Shown here: positions 36,042 through 51,000 of the stretch, piece after piece
Layout of the letters: the number at the start of each line of letters is the position of its first letter
How positions within the stretch are numbered: position 1 is the stretch's first letter
Assembly: GCA_016713245.1 (NCBI GenBank)
Contig: JADJPM010000004.1
Location: forward strand, 1,984,001-2,048,000
DNA: 64,000 nucleotides
Source of the DNA: Verrucomicrobiaceae bacterium
Lineage (GTDB): Bacteria > Verrucomicrobiota > Verrucomicrobiia > Verrucomicrobiales > Verrucomicrobiaceae
Direction of reading: 5' to 3'
Made by a program: the position numbers and the translations under genes
The notes under the pieces: generated by a model
Databases searched by the model: none
Told to the model about the DNA's origin: nothing
What the model saw: the letters and a program-made list of their open reading frames with translations, nothing else

Positions 36042-39000
36042 ATGCGCCTCACCTCTCTATTCGCGTCCATTGGTCTCACTCTGTCAATCTGCACGGTGGA
36101 AGCAGATACTGGAACAGGTCTCGGCATCGTCAATCATGCGCCCAACATCAACGCGGCGCGGGTGGAGGGATCATTGCAGATGCGCCTGCCGGAGAATGTG
36201 AACCTCAATGGTGAGGCGGAGATCACCCGCGAGTTTCGTGTGCCGGGAACGCCGACGCTGGTGCGGAATGGCAACAAGACGACCGTCGGATCGATCGTGA
36301 ACGGGACTGGGAGCGCCTCGCCTTCGAATTACCAGGTGCGGATGAACGGTCGGGCCAGCATCGGGACGTTCCGGCGCCGGGTGGATGCGCTGCCGCTGCC
36401 CACCGTGCCGGTGCCTCCCGCACCGACGGGTACGCGGAGCGTCAATGTAAATGGATGCGGCCAGAACATCGGTTCATGGAACACGATCCGGAATCTGACG
36501 CTCAACCGGGATGCTGGTGCCTACGCAGTGCCCCCCGGAAATTATGGGAACTTCACGGCGAACCGGGAGTCGACCTTCATTCTCGGCACAGCCGGCGCGA
36601 CGACGCCCTCGGTTTATTCCTTCCAGTCGCTCACGATCAATAGCGAAGGCCGGATTCGCGTGGTGGGGCCGGTGATCGTGACGGTGGACACGTCCGTGAC
36701 GCTGAACGGCGAAAGCGGTGCCCATGCCCGGCCATTCTGGTTCGATCTGCGGCTCGCCCGCTGCGGGCTGAACTTGAATGGTGAAAGCTTTCTCTCTGCC
36801 AAAGTGACCGCGCCGAACGGCACGGTGACACTGAACGGCGAGTCCTGCCTGACCGGCAGCCTGATTTGCAACTACCTGAACCTCAACGGCGAATCGCTGC
36901 TGCGTCTGTGCGAGGAGACGACCACGACGAACCAGCCGCCTGTCGCGCTCTCGCAGACCGTCACCACCGCCGAAGATTCGGCGCTGGCGATCACGCTCAG
37001 TGGGACCGATACGGAAAACGCGCCGCTCACCTACACGGTGCTCACGCAGCCCACGAACGGCACCCTGACCGGCACCGCGCCTGCTTTGAGCTACACCCCA
37101 GCGGCGAATTCCACTGGCACGGACAGTTTCACCTTCCGTGTGAATGACGGAACGCAAAACTCCGCCACCGCGACGGTCAGCATCACCATCACGCCGGTGA
37201 ATGACGCGCCGGTGGCCAGTCCGCAGTCCGTTTCGCTCGCGGAAGACACGCCGACGCCGATCACGCTCACGGGCAGCGATGTGGAGGGCTCCGCGCTGAC
37301 CTACAGTCTGCTCAGTTCGCCGGTGCGCGGCGTTTTGAGCGGCACACTGCCAAACCTGACCTACACACCACAGGCGAACTACAATGGGCCGGACAGCTTC
37401 ACCTTCCGTGTCAGCGATGGCGCGGCCTTTTCGGCCAGCGCAACGGTTTCACTCACCGTCACGCCCGTGCAGGACGTGCCGGTGGCCTCTTCGTTGAATG
37501 TCACGCTGGCGGAGGATGCCTCCGCCACGCTCACGCTCGGCGGCACGGACCCGGACAATGACCCGCTGCAGATCATCCTCCTCACTCAGCCGGCGAATGG
37601 CGTGCTCAGCGGTTCGGGTGAAAACCGCATCTACACGCCAGCGGCGAATTTCCATGGCACAGACAGCTTCACCTATCGCGTGAGCGATGGCACCCAGACT
37701 TCGGCCGTGGCGACCGTCTCGTTGACGATCACGCCTGAAAATGATGCGCCATTGGCGCTGCCAGCCACGATTTCGGTGGTCGAAGACACGGCGAAGCCGG
37801 TCACTCTCTCGGCCTCGGATGTCGATGGTGGCCTGTTGACGTATCAAATCGTCACCCCGCCCTCGCATGGCACGCTGAGCGGCACCGCTCCCGCTCTCGT
37901 TTATACTCCCGCCCCGGATTTTCATGGCGAGGACAGCTTCACCTTCCTGGCTTCTGATGGCGTGCTCTCCAGTCCTGTGGCTGCGGTTTCACTCACCGTG
38001 ACGCCGGTGAATGATGCCCCGGTGGTCAGTTCGAACGTGGTGACCACACCGGAGGACACCGCGACGCCCATCGTCCTCTCCGCGAGCGATGTGGATGGCG
38101 ATGCACTGTCCTACACGGTGACCACGCAGCCTGCGCACGGCACCCTCAGCGGCACCGCGCCGAATCTCGTCTTCACACCGGCGGAAAACTTCGCGGGCAC
38201 GGACAGCATCGGTTTCACCGTCTCGGATGGCTCGGTCTCGGTCGCCGGGACGATCAGCCTGGTCATTTCGCCCGTGAATGATGCGCCCTTGGCCGTCGCG
38301 CTCACGCTGACCGGCTCGGAGGACGCGGCGCTGCCTTTGCTGTTGCAGGGGACGGATGTGGATGGCGACGCGCTCACCTACACGCTGCTTTCGGAGCCGC
38401 AGCACGGCACGCTGAGCGGCACTGCTCCCGCTCTCACCTACACGCCCAACACGGATTTCCACGGCGCGGATGGTTTCAGCTACGTCGTCTCCGATGGGCA
38501 GACAGCATCGGCACCTGCGGCGGTCGTTTTCACGATCACGCCGGTTAATGACCTGCCGCTGGCCCAATCTCAGGGCATCACCACGCCGGAAGATACCGCC
38601 GTGGCTGTCACGCTCGCTGCCACGGATGTGGATGACGACACGCTGACGTATCAAATCGTCACCCAGCCCGCGCATGGCACGCTCAGTGGCACCGCGCCCG
38701 CTGTGACCTACACACCCGCCGCGAACTATGCGGGCAGCGACACTTTCACCTTCAAAGTGAATGACGGAACGGCGGATTCCACGCTGGCGACGGTCTCCAT
38801 CGAGATCGGGCCGATGAATGATCGCCCGTATGTCGCTGATGTGGCTGTCACGACGCCGGAGGATCAATCGGTGAGCATCACCGCCGATGGTTTTGACTGG
38901 GATTTCGATGCGCTGAGCTTTGCGGTGCTCACCTCGCCCGCGCACGGCAGCCTCACAGCCACGGCGGAAGGCTGGACCTACACGCCGGAGGCGAATTTTC

Positions 39001-42000
39001 ACGGCACGGACAGCTTTGTGTATCGAGCCAATGACGGCCTGGAGGATTCCGATCCTGCCACGGTCACCATCACCGTCACGCCGGTGAATGATGCGCCGCT
39101 GGCCCAGGCGGTCGCGGTTTCCACGGATGAGGATGTGCCTGTTTCCGTCACGCTGCTCGGCAGTGATCTGGAAGGCGGCACGCTTAGCTTTGAGGTGCTC
39201 ACGCAACCACAGCGCGGCACGCTCAGCGGCACCGCGCCAGCGCTGACTTACACGCCTTCGCTGAACCAGCACGGCGCGGACACCTTCACCTATCGCGTGA
39301 GCGATGGTGATCTCACCTCGGCCACGGCGACAGTCACGATCAGCATCGCACCGGTGAATGATTCGCCGCTGGCGCAGTCGCAAAGCCTCACGCTGGTCGA
39401 GGATGGCAGCGTGGCAGTCACGCTCGCCGCCACGGATGACGATGGCGACGCTCTGAGCTTCACCCTCACCACAGCGCCGCAGCACGGCACACTCAGCGGC
39501 ACCGCGCCGAATGTGACCTACACTCCCGCGGCTGATTTTCATGGCAGCGACAGCTTTGCCTTCACCGCTAGCGACGGCACGGCGTCCTCTTCGCCCGCCA
39601 TCGTGACGCTCGCGGTGACACCCGTGAATGATCTGCCGCTCGCGCAGGCCGCCAGCTTCACCACGGATGAGGACACCGCCGTGGCCGTCACACTCGCCGC
39701 CAGCGATGTGGATGGCGATGCGCTCACTTACACGATCGTCAACCAGCCGCAGCACGGCACGCTCAGTGGCACCGCGCCGGATCTGACCTTCACTCCGGCG
39801 GAAAACTTCGCCGGAAACGACAGCTTCAGCTTCAAAGTGAACGACGGCACCGCCGATTCAGCCGTCGCCACCGTCTCCATCACGATCAATCCGGTCAATG
39901 ACGTTCCCGTCGCGCTCGCGAGCACGGTTTCGACACTCGAAGACACCGCCGTGGTCGTTTCACTCGTCGGCACCGATGTCGAAGGCGACACGCTGACCTA
40001 CCAAATCACGCAACTGCCGCAAAACGGCGTTTTGAGCGGCAACGCGCCCGATTTGACCTTCACGCCCGCGGCGAACTTCCACGGCGCAGACCTCATCCGC
40101 TTCCGCGTGAGCGATGGACAGGCGCAATCCGCCGAGGTGGAGATTCCCATCACTATCTCGCCGGTGAATGACGCGCCTTTGGCCATCGCTGGTGCCGCCA
40201 GCACGCCGGAGGACACTGCGGTGCCCGTTTTGCTCATCGGCACGGATGTGGATGGTGACACGTTGAGTTATCAAATCGTCACGCCGCCTGCTCATGGCGT
40301 TTTGAGCGGTCTTGCGCCGAATTTGACCTTCACACCCGCGTTGAACTTCAATGGTGGAGACAGCTTCACCTTCACGGTGAGCGATGGAACGGCCGTTTCG
40401 GCTCCTGCGACCTTCACCATCGCCATCGGGCCTGAAAATGATGCTCCAGAGGCTTTTGCGGTCTCGGTGACGCTGGATGAAGATTCGCTCGCGAATGTCA
40501 CCGCGAGCACGTTTGACCTCGATGGCGATGTTTTGAGTCTCGCGGTCGTTTCCGCGCCTCAACACGGCACTTTGACCGCCACGAGCGGTGGCTGGACTTA
40601 CACGCCGGAGGCCGATTATCACGGCGCGGACAGTTTTACGTATCGCGCGAACGACGGACTCGCGGACTCCGCGCCTGCGACGGTCTCGATTCAAATCAAT
40701 CCAGTCAATGATATCCCAGTTGCCTCGGCGCAGTCGCGAAGCACTGCGGAGGACACTGCGCTGAACGGCACGCTGAGCGCTGACGACCAGGATGGCGACA
40801 CGCTCACCTTCGCCCTGCAAACCGCGCCGCAGCACGGCGTGGTGGCTATCACGGGCAGCAGCTTCACTTACACACCGGATGCGGATTACCACGGCGCAGA
40901 CAGCTTTGCCTTCACGGCGAACGACGGCACAGAAAGCTCCGCTCCGGCCACCGTCAGCCTTACCGTCACTCCGGTGAATGATGCGCCCACAGCCACGCCG
41001 ACCTCCGCCACGCTCGCGGAGGACAGCAGCGCGGCGATCACACTCAGCGGCGTGGATGTCGAAAATGACGCGCTGAGCTTTGCGGTCGTCGTTTCACCTT
41101 CGCACGGCAGCTTGAGCGGCACCGCGCCGAACCTGACTTACACACCTTCGGCGGATTATCACGGCGCGGACACTTTCACCTTCCGCGTGAACGACGGGCA
41201 GGCCGATTCCGCCGTCGCCACCGTCTCCATCACCGTCAATCCGGTCAACGATGTCCCCGTGGCCGCTGCGCAATCAGTCACCGTGGCCGAAGACAGCACC
41301 GTGCTCGTCACTCTGAGTGCCGATGACGTGGATGGCGATGCACTGACCTACCAAGTCGCCACGCAGCCCGCGCACGGCACGCTGAATGGCCTGATTTACA
41401 CACCGGACGCGGATTTCAACGGCACGGACAGCTTCACGTTCACCGCAGACGATGGCACGGCTGTTTCTGCCGCTGCCGTGGTTTCGATCATCGTCACACC
41501 GGTGAATGACGCGCCCGTGGCGCAGCATGCGCTCGCTACCACGGCGGAGGATTCGCCCGTGCTGATCCCTCTTTCTGCGACGGACTCGGATCAGGATACA
41601 CTGGGCTACACGCTCACCGCCTTGCCCACACATGGCACGGCCAGCCTCGTGAATGGCATCGTGACCTACACGCCGGATGCGGATTACCACGGTGCGGACA
41701 GTTTCAGCTTCCAGGCGGACGATGGACAGATCGTTTCCAACATCGCGACGGTCCAGATCACGATCACACCAGTGAATGATGCGCCCACAGCGAATGCCAT
41801 CGCCGTGACGGTCAATGAAGACACGGTTTTGAGCATCACGCTGAGTGGCAATGACGTGGATGGCGATGCGCTGACCTTCGAGGTGCTCTCGCAGCCCGCG
41901 CATGGCACGCTGAATGGCTTGGTTTATACCCCTGACGCGGATTTCAGCGGTGCTGACAGCTTCACCTTCCGCGCGAGCGATGGAACGGCTTTTTCATCTG

Positions 42001-45000
42001 CTGCCACCGTCTCCATCACCGTCAATCCAGTCAATGATGTCCCCGTGGCGCTGACGCAGCAGGTGACGACGCAGGAAGACACCGCGGTGAGCATCACGCT
42101 GGCCGGATCGGACGTGGATGGCGATGTATTGACCTATCAAATCACCACGCCGCCTTCACACGGCAGCTTGAGCGGCACTGCGCCGAACCTCACCTACTCG
42201 CCGAATGCCGATTACAACGGCAATGACAGCTTTGCCTTCACGGTCGCTGATTCGGCAGCCACCTCGGCTCCGGCCTTGGTGAGCATCGTAGTCGGTTCGG
42301 AGAATGATGCGCCAGTCGCATCGCCTGTGGCGGTGACGCTGGCCGAGGACAGCAGCGCGAACCTCACCGCCATCGTCAACGATGCGGAGAATGACACGCT
42401 GACGCTGCAAGTCGTCATCGCGCCTCAACATGGCACGCTGGCAGCCATCGCAGGCGGCTGGACTTACACGCCGGACACGGACTATCACGGCACGGATAGC
42501 TTCACGTATCGTGCGAATGATGGAATGGCGGATTCCGCGCCTGCGGCGGTCACTTTGACCATCACGCCGGTGAATGATGCGCCGGTGGCGGTGGCGCAAG
42601 CCATCAGCGTTCCCGAAGACGGCTCCGTCACCATCACTTTGACTGCCACGGATGTGGATGGTGATGCGCTGAGCTACACCATCGCCACCCAGCCCGCGCA
42701 TGGCACGCTGAATGACCTGATCTACACGCCAGACGCGGATTTTTACGGTGATGACAGCTTCACCTTCACCGCGAGCGATGGCACCGCCACCTCGACCGCC
42801 ACCGTCTCCATCACCGTCAATCCGGTCAATGATGTCCCCGTGGCACAGGCGCAGTCTTTGACGACGGCGGAGGACACCGCGCTGCCACTCGTGCTCGCAG
42901 CGACAGACACGGAGGCGCAGCCGCTGAGCTTTGAAGTGCTCACGCAGCCTGCGCATGGCGTGTTGAGCGGCTCCGCGCCGAATCTGATCTACACACCGGC
43001 GGCGGACTATCATGGCGCGGACAGCTTCACCTTCCGCGCGAGCGATGGGCTCGCGGATTCCGCGCCTGCGACGATCGTTTTGACGATCACACCCGCCAAT
43101 GATGCTCCGCTGGCCGTCGCGGCGGCTTTTGACCTGAATGAGGACACGGCGGCTTCGCTGACGCTTTCCGGCACGGATGCGGATGGAGATGTTTTGACCT
43201 TCACCGTCACGCGGCAGCCGCAACACGGCATTTTGACCGGAACGGCACCGGCGCTGGTTTACACACCGGCGGCGAATTATCACGGCACGGACGATTTTGC
43301 CTTCCAAGTCAACGATGGAGCCGTTTCGTCGGCGGAGGCCGTGGTTTCGCTCACGGTGATTCCGGTGAATGACGCGCCGTTGGCCGCCGCAGGCAATACG
43401 CAGAGCGTGATGCTCGACGAACTGGCCATTTTGGCTGGTGAGGCCTTGGATGACGCGCATCCGGGCACCACGCTGGTGACGAGTTGGACGCAGGTGAGTG
43501 GTCCGGGGCAAACTTTGCTCGGTGATGCGGCTTCGCCGGAAAATGTGGCTCAATTTACCGAGCCCGGCCTCTACGTGCTGCAACTCAACGCCACGGACGG
43601 CGAGCTGAGCACGAGCGATCAGGTCGCGATCACCGTCGTGCAGCCCAACAAGGCACCGGTAGTGCTCGCCGGACCTGATCTGGCCATTTTGACGACGGAA
43701 ACAGCTTCTTTGAATGGCAGTGTTACCGATGACAATCTGCCGCAACCGGTCGCACTGACCGCGCAATGGCAGGCCGTGGCTGGACCCGGCACGGTGCAGT
43801 TTGCGAATGCGGACTCGGCGGTCACGACGGCGACGTTCTCGATGGCTGGTGAGTATGTGCTGCGCCTCTTCGGCCGGGATGGAGAACTCGTGGGCGCCGA
43901 TGATGTGCGTGTGACGGTGACGGTGCCGAACGCTGCGCCAGTGGTGAATGCCGGGATGGATCAAACGGTCGATCGCGATGCGCCGGTCGCGCTCGCCGGT
44001 GTGGTCACGGATGATGGCGAGCCTCAAGCGGGCACGCTGACCTCGCAGTGGTCGCTGGTGAGCGGTCCGACGAATTATTCCCTCGCGAACCCGAGCGCGG
44101 CTGCCACGCAGGCGGTGTTCCGCGAGGCGGGGACCTATGTTTTGCGCCTCGCCGCGAATGACGGTGCCTTGAGCACGAGTGACGAGGTGACGATCATCGC
44201 CCGTCCGAAGCCCAACACCGCGCCTGTAGTGAATGCCGGGCAAGACGCGACGATCAACGGCCGCCATGCATGGCTGGGCGGCGTGGTGACGGATGATGGC
44301 CTGCCGGAGAACGCGGCGGTGACGAGTTTGTGGACGCAGGTCAGCGGTCCCGCCGCGGCGACATTTGCCAGCGCCTCAACCGCAGCGAGCGAGGTGAGTT
44401 TCACGATGGCAGGCACTTATGTCTTCCGCTTGAGCGCTTCCGACACGGATCTGTCTGCGCAGGATGAGGTGACCCTGGAGGTAATGTTTGAAAACCTGGC
44501 ACCGGTGGTCAATGCGGGCGCGGATCGCACCATTGAGGACACGTTGACCGGTTCGCTGAACGGGCAGGTGAGTGACGATGATCTGCCTGCCAATCAGCCG
44601 GTGACTCTGGCGTGGACGCTGGAGTCCGGCCCCGGCACGGCGCAGATTGCGACCACAGATCGTGCTTCATCGGTGGTGACGGTTTCGGCGTATGGCAGCT
44701 ACGTGTTTAAGCTGACAGCGAATGACTCAGACGAGTCGGCCGCAGACACGGTGACGCTGACTTTCGCCGATGCAAACCTGGCACCCATCGTGGACGCGGG
44801 AGCCGATCAGACGGTGCCGTATGGTCTGACCTACTCGGTGAATTTGTTGACGAATCCCAGCGCTGACGAGGCGCTGGCGGGAACGGAGATTGCCGGCTGG
44901 ACGGAGGTGCTCGGCACGACGTGGACATCGCCGGTGACGCTGCCTGTGCCAGCCCGCGCGGGCACGAGCTTCTTCCTCGCGAGTCAGGATGCGCGTGCGG

Positions 45001-48000
45001 AACTGGCGCAGACGGTGGATCTGAGCAGTTACGCGAGTGCCATCGACACCACGGGGCAGTTCTTTGTCTTCAATGGCTTCGTGCGCAGCAAAGACGCGGA
45101 GAACCGCGCGGACGGTGCCACGGTGGTGCTCGAATTCCGCGACGCGGGGGGCACGAATGTGCTCGCCACGCACACGATGGCTCCTGCGCCGAGCGAAACG
45201 GGCTGGTTGCTCGTTACGACGACCGCGCAGGCTCCGACGGGTGCTCGTTCGGCGCGCGTGCGGCTTTTGGCGGAGCGCATCTCCAGCACGGGCACGGATG
45301 TTTACTTTGATGATCTCTCTCTGCGCGCGGTGACGCTGCCGGAGAGCACCTTTGCCGGTGTGGTGACGGATGACGGCAAGCCTGCGGGCGCGGTGGTCAC
45401 CTCGCAGTGGTCGCAGGTGTCTGGGCCATCTTCTTTCATCCTCGCGCCTGCGGCGGTGAGCTCGCGCGTCCTCTTCACCGCGCCGGGAAGCTATGTTTTC
45501 CGGCTGACGGGAGATGATTCGCTGCGCAGCGGCTCGGATGACGTGCTGGTGCAGGTGGAAAGTCCGCCGAGCGGCGATGTGCCACCCGTGGTGAATGCCG
45601 GGACGGACCGCACGCTGACCTTGCCGACGAATGTGCTCTCGCTGACCGGCACGGTGACGGATGACGCCTTCTCCATTGCTCCGGTGACGCAGGCCTGGAC
45701 GGTGGTCAGCGGGCCAGCCGAGGTGATCTTCGATGCGCCACGCAGTCTGGCCACGCAGGCCTTTTTCAGCACGCCGGGCCTCTACCGCCTGAAACTGGCC
45801 GCCTTTGACGGCACGCACACGGGCGAGGACGAGCTCGTTGTGGAGGTGGGAAGCACCGAGTGGCAGGTGCCGCTGGATCTGATGCTGCTGGTGGATACGT
45901 CCGGCTCGATGGCGGGCGCAAAGCTGGTGAACACGAAGCTCATTATGCTCAAGATCGTAGAAGCCTTGGCAGGTGAAGGGGACAAAACAGCATTAATGAG
46001 CTTCACCGACCGAACCACGCTTCAGACGACTTTCACACAAGATAAGGTTCTGCTGACCCAGAAGATCAATGCGCTAAAAGCTGAAGATTCGACCAACGTG
46101 GCTACCGCTCTCGCCGATGCACGCCTGCACATGCAAACGAATGGCCGTGGTAGTTCGGCCCGTCCGGTGATCGTGTTGCTTACTGACGCTGGCACAGAAA
46201 CCAACTCTGCCATCACCCAGGCCACTCTGACGAAGCAGGCTGGTATCCGCATCATCTCCGTCGGGATTGGTCTTGATGCTGTTGAAGACACTCTGCGCTC
46301 GATTTCCACCTCTCCTGCTTACTACCATTATGCGGGCTCAGACGGGGCTAACAATCAAGTGATTGCCGATCGCGTCTCGGCGCAGCTTCTGCGTGGCAGT
46401 ATCGATGGTACCATCCAGGTTTTCGCAGGGGCGGACTTCAGCACGCCAGTGAACACAACTATGCCGATTTATGGCCGTGCCGATTTCTCCCAGATGCCGG
46501 GCGGGGCAACGCAGGCGGTGCAATGGTCAAAAGTGCATGGCCCGGGCAATGTGACGTTCAATCCATCCAACGCAGACCGCACGGAAGTCAGTTTTGATAC
46601 GGCGGGGCACTATGTCTTGCGCATCGAAGGAAGCTCCACTTATGCGCCGACAAGTAGCTTTGCCACGGACACGGATCATGTCTCCGTCCGTGTGGGGCTG
46701 CCCTGCGATGTGATCGCACCACAGGGGCAGATCGCCACCTGGCGGGGTGAGTTTGAGACCGTGGAGGGTATCAGCGGCATCGAGGCGGATGGAGCGCCCT
46801 CCATTTACACGGGTGGTCAGGTGGGCGGCAGCATGCTCTTCACCGCCAATGCCACCGGACTGCGCTACGCGAAGCAGCCGTCCTGGGATGTGCTAGCCAA
46901 TACGGAGGGCTTTGCACTCGACTTCTGGTTCAAATATGACAACTCCAGTCAGTTCAATGCAGGCTGGCTAGCGGGATGGATGGACACCACGACAAAAAAC
47001 GGCGTTTATGTGTTCATGTGGGCTGGCGGCCTCGATTTACGCCATTCCCGTGCTGGCAGTGGCACTACCCCATGGCCCGCGAGCGTCTCCTTCATCCAAG
47101 ACACGGCTTGGCATCACTACTGTGTTAACTATGACAAGTTCAACGGACGCCTTTCAATCTATCGCGATGGTGTAAGGCTCGCGAATAACAGTGCCGGGAA
47201 CTGGCAGACGAACTACACCACGGGTGATTTTTACATCGGTGCTCCTCCGGCCAGTGCCAGCCCAGTCGGCACGGTGGCTGGCCAGCTCGATGAGGCCAGC
47301 CTCTACTCACGCCCGCTCACGCCGTCGGAGATCTCCGCGATTTACGCGGCCGGGCCGAATGGTGTGTGCCCGCTTGGATCGAACTCGGCTCCAATCGTTG
47401 ATGCGGGCTACGATCTGGATGTTCCCCTCACAGGCACGCCACTGGCATTGAAGGCCACGGCCTCGGATGATGGCAACGGCTCTGGCGCACCGCTGGCGTG
47501 CTCGTGGACGATGGTTTCCGGTCCAGGCGTCGTCACCATGGGCAGCCCGAATGCTTTCGAGAATGTGGTGAGCTTTGATGCCACGGGCACTTATGTCCTG
47601 CGGGCTACCGTGGCGGATGGTCAGCTCACCGCATCGGATACGATCAGTGTGCGTGTCGGCTCGCCAGCGGTGGCAGTCTGCCCCTCCGGCACGCTGGGCT
47701 GGTGGAGGCTAGATAATGACCTGCAAAGCGCCATCGACGGCACGGCCATGAGAGCCTCCGCTGCTTATACGGTTGGCCAAGCGGGACCTGGGCTGCTCAT
47801 GCAAGGTAGTGCCGACTACGCTGCCCTGCCCGGGGATGCCCGTTGGAGCTTCACCTCCGCCACCTCCTTTTCGTATGACCTGTGGTTGAAGATGCCTCCC
47901 GGCTCCTTCGAGCAGGGCTCCTCCATTCTCAGAACACGTGGCAATCCGAACCGCTACCTCGTGCTGGGTGCCAATCCTGTGAACGGAGGCATTCTTTCCA

Positions 48001-51000
48001 CTGGGGTGTTTTACACAGGTGCCTCGAATGGCAGTGCAGGCGGAGCCGTCGGCTATCCCAGGGATGGCGGCTGGCACCATCTCCTGCTGAGCTATTCGCA
48101 TACAGATCGAAAATTCCGCCTCTACTTCGATGGCACGCTCCGTTCCACCTCGGATGCCGTCCCGGCAAGTTCGGACTTCTCGACGAGTGGTGATTGGGTA
48201 TTTAATCCGGTCACCGACTTCACGCCCGCAGGGATTTCGGTGGGCCTTGACGAGTTCTCCCTCTATAACCGTGCACTTACCGCTACGGAAGCGCTGAATA
48301 TCTTCCAGGCGGGCAGCTTTGGGAAATGCCCGAATCCTGCGGTGGTAAACCATCCGCCTCAGCTCACTGTCACGGCTCCCACCTCCACGCTCCCGCAGCA
48401 GCCAGTGCAGTTCATTGCCTCGGCACAGGACGATGGATTGCCCTCCGGCAGTGTGCTCACCTACGCGTGGACGCAGGTCTCAGGCCCGGCCACCGCCTCC
48501 CTCAGCAGCGCGGCGAATGCCAGCACCTCTGTGACTCTGCCGGTGGCTGGCCAGTATCAATTCCGCGTCACTGTCAGTGATAGCCTGCTCAGCGTTTCGC
48601 GAGACGTCACGCTCATCGGCATCGCCACGGCGAATCAGCAGCCGGTGGTGGATGCAGGCGCGGATCAGACGCTCCCCTGGCAAAGCCCCACCAGCTACCT
48701 GCTGCAAGGTGTCGCTACAGACGACGGGTTGCCTGCGGACGGCCAGTTTGAGACGCAGTGGAGGCAGCTCGCTGGTCCGGCGAATGTCAACTACAACAAT
48801 CGAACCAGCCCAGTCACCAGCGTGACCTTCCCGCTGCCAGGGACCTATGTGTTGGAGCTTTCGGCCTTCGACGGTCAGTTCGTGAGGGCGGATGAAGTGA
48901 CACTCACTGTGCAGGATCCGGGGAACAACGCTCCCGTCGTCACGCTCGGTCCAGATCGTACCATCGCCACAGGAGACAGCCTCCTCTTCTCCGGCTACGC
49001 CAGTGATGATGGTTTGCCGCGTGGCTACCTGGCGGCACGCTGGCTTCAGATTAGCGGCCCGGCTCCGGTCAGCATGCAAAATGGCACGCAGGGAATGTCC
49101 ATCACCTTCCCGGCGCAGGGCGTGTATCGCATCCGTGCCATCGCGGAGGACGGCGAGCTGGAGGGCAGTGATGAGGTGTTTGTCTTTGCTGATGTGACCA
49201 ATGCCGCGCCGGTGGTGAACGCGGGAGCGGATCGGGGTGGCCTCATTCAGACGGCGCTGAGCCTCAGCGGCAGCGTGGTGGATGATGGGTTGCCTATTGG
49301 TAGCAGCGTCACCAGCATCTGGAGTGTCGTCAGCGGGCCGGCGGCGGTCGTCTTTGCCAATGCGGCCTCTCCAGCCACCACGGCCACCTTTGATACGGCG
49401 GGTGCATATGTGCTGAGGCTCAGTGCCACAGATGGCACGCTCGCGGCGCAGGATGAGGTCACGGTGCGGGTGTTTGACTCGCCACAGGCACCTGAGGTCA
49501 CGCTCCTTGAACCCTTCGCTGAACAGCGATTCCTCGCGGAAAGTCCGATCACACTCAGTGCGGAGGCTACGGACGCGGATGGCAGCATCATCGGCGTGAC
49601 CTTCCTCGTCGATGGCGTGGCGCAGCCGGTGGATTCGCTGGCACCTTACACGCTCACACTGGCGGCGGGCCTGCCAGCGGGTACGCACAGCATCGCCGCC
49701 AGCGCGGAGGACGATGAGGGCCGCGTCACCACGCTGCCGGCCATCACGATCACCACGTTCGTCGATGATCCCGCTCCGCCCACGCTCACGATCACCTCTC
49801 CAAATGATGGCAGCGTCATCACCTCGCCGGTGGAGGTCACGGGCGTCATCGAGTCCACCATTCTTGAGCAGTGGCGTCTCGAAACGCGCCCGCAGGATGC
49901 CACGGGTGACTGGCGAGTGCTCGCCAGCGGCACCGGGACGATCAGCGGCGGCGTTGTGGGCACACTCGATCCCACCTTGCTGCAAAACGGCCTGCATGAC
50001 CTGCGCATCGCCCTCGATGACCTGCGCGGCATGACCTACACCACCACCAAGACCATCGTCATTGATGGTGCGATGAAGCTGGGGCAGTTCACGCTGGCCT
50101 TTGAGGACTTCACGCTGGATGCGCCTGGGATCCCGATCTCCGTCACGCGCAGCTACGACAGCCGTGACACCGCCACCGTGGGCGATTTCGGCCATGGCTG
50201 GAAGTTGGGGCTGCGCACCGTGAAGCTGGAAAAATCCGGCGGCGTCTTCGGCGAAGATTGGGCTCATCAGCAGGTCGGCAGCGTGCAGCTCGGGTTCATT
50301 CCGCTACCCATTTACGCCATGCAGGCCACGCGGGCGAAACGCGTCGCCATCACCTTCCCGGATGGGCGCTGTGAGATCTTCGAGGCCACCATCGCCTCCA
50401 GCAATTACCAGGGCATCAGCGTCGGTCCCGTCGCCCTGCCTGCTTTGGAGCCGAACATGCAGTACGGCACACCCATCAACGTCGCCCGCATTCACTTCCG
50501 GCCGCTCAATGGCTCGCGGGGCAGCCTCGCCGTCGCAGGCGGTCAGAATCGCATGTTCAATCCCGGCGGCGTTCTCGGTAGCGTGACGCTGCTCGACGAG
50601 ACGGACCCCACCCGCACCTTTGACGCTTCCGCCTTCGTCTTCACCGATGACGACGCCACTGAGTACACCCTCGATGACACCCCCGGCCTGCAAAAGGTGA
50701 AGGACCGCAACGGCAACGAACTCAGCATCGCCAGTGGCGAGATCGCCCATAGCAACGGCCAGCGCGTGCTCTTCACCCGCGACGGCCAGGGCCGCATCAC
50801 CACGCTGACGGACCCCGCCGGTGCCCAGATCACCTACGGCTACAATGCGCTCGGCACGCTCAGCACCGTCACGGACCGCGTGGGCAACGTGACGACCTTC
50901 CAGTATGAAAACGCCACCTTCCCCTACTACCTCACCGGCATCCTCGACCCGCGTGGCACGCAGGCCGTGCGCACCGAGTATGACGCCGAAGGCCGCATGA

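Noticed and set aside
37989..39755. 588-codon minus-strand frame (and similar ones at 39960-40892, 42156-44267 and 48480-50267)
   Set aside because: Shadows of the cadherin/PKD repeats; Arg-rich, repetitive, and without recognisable fold.
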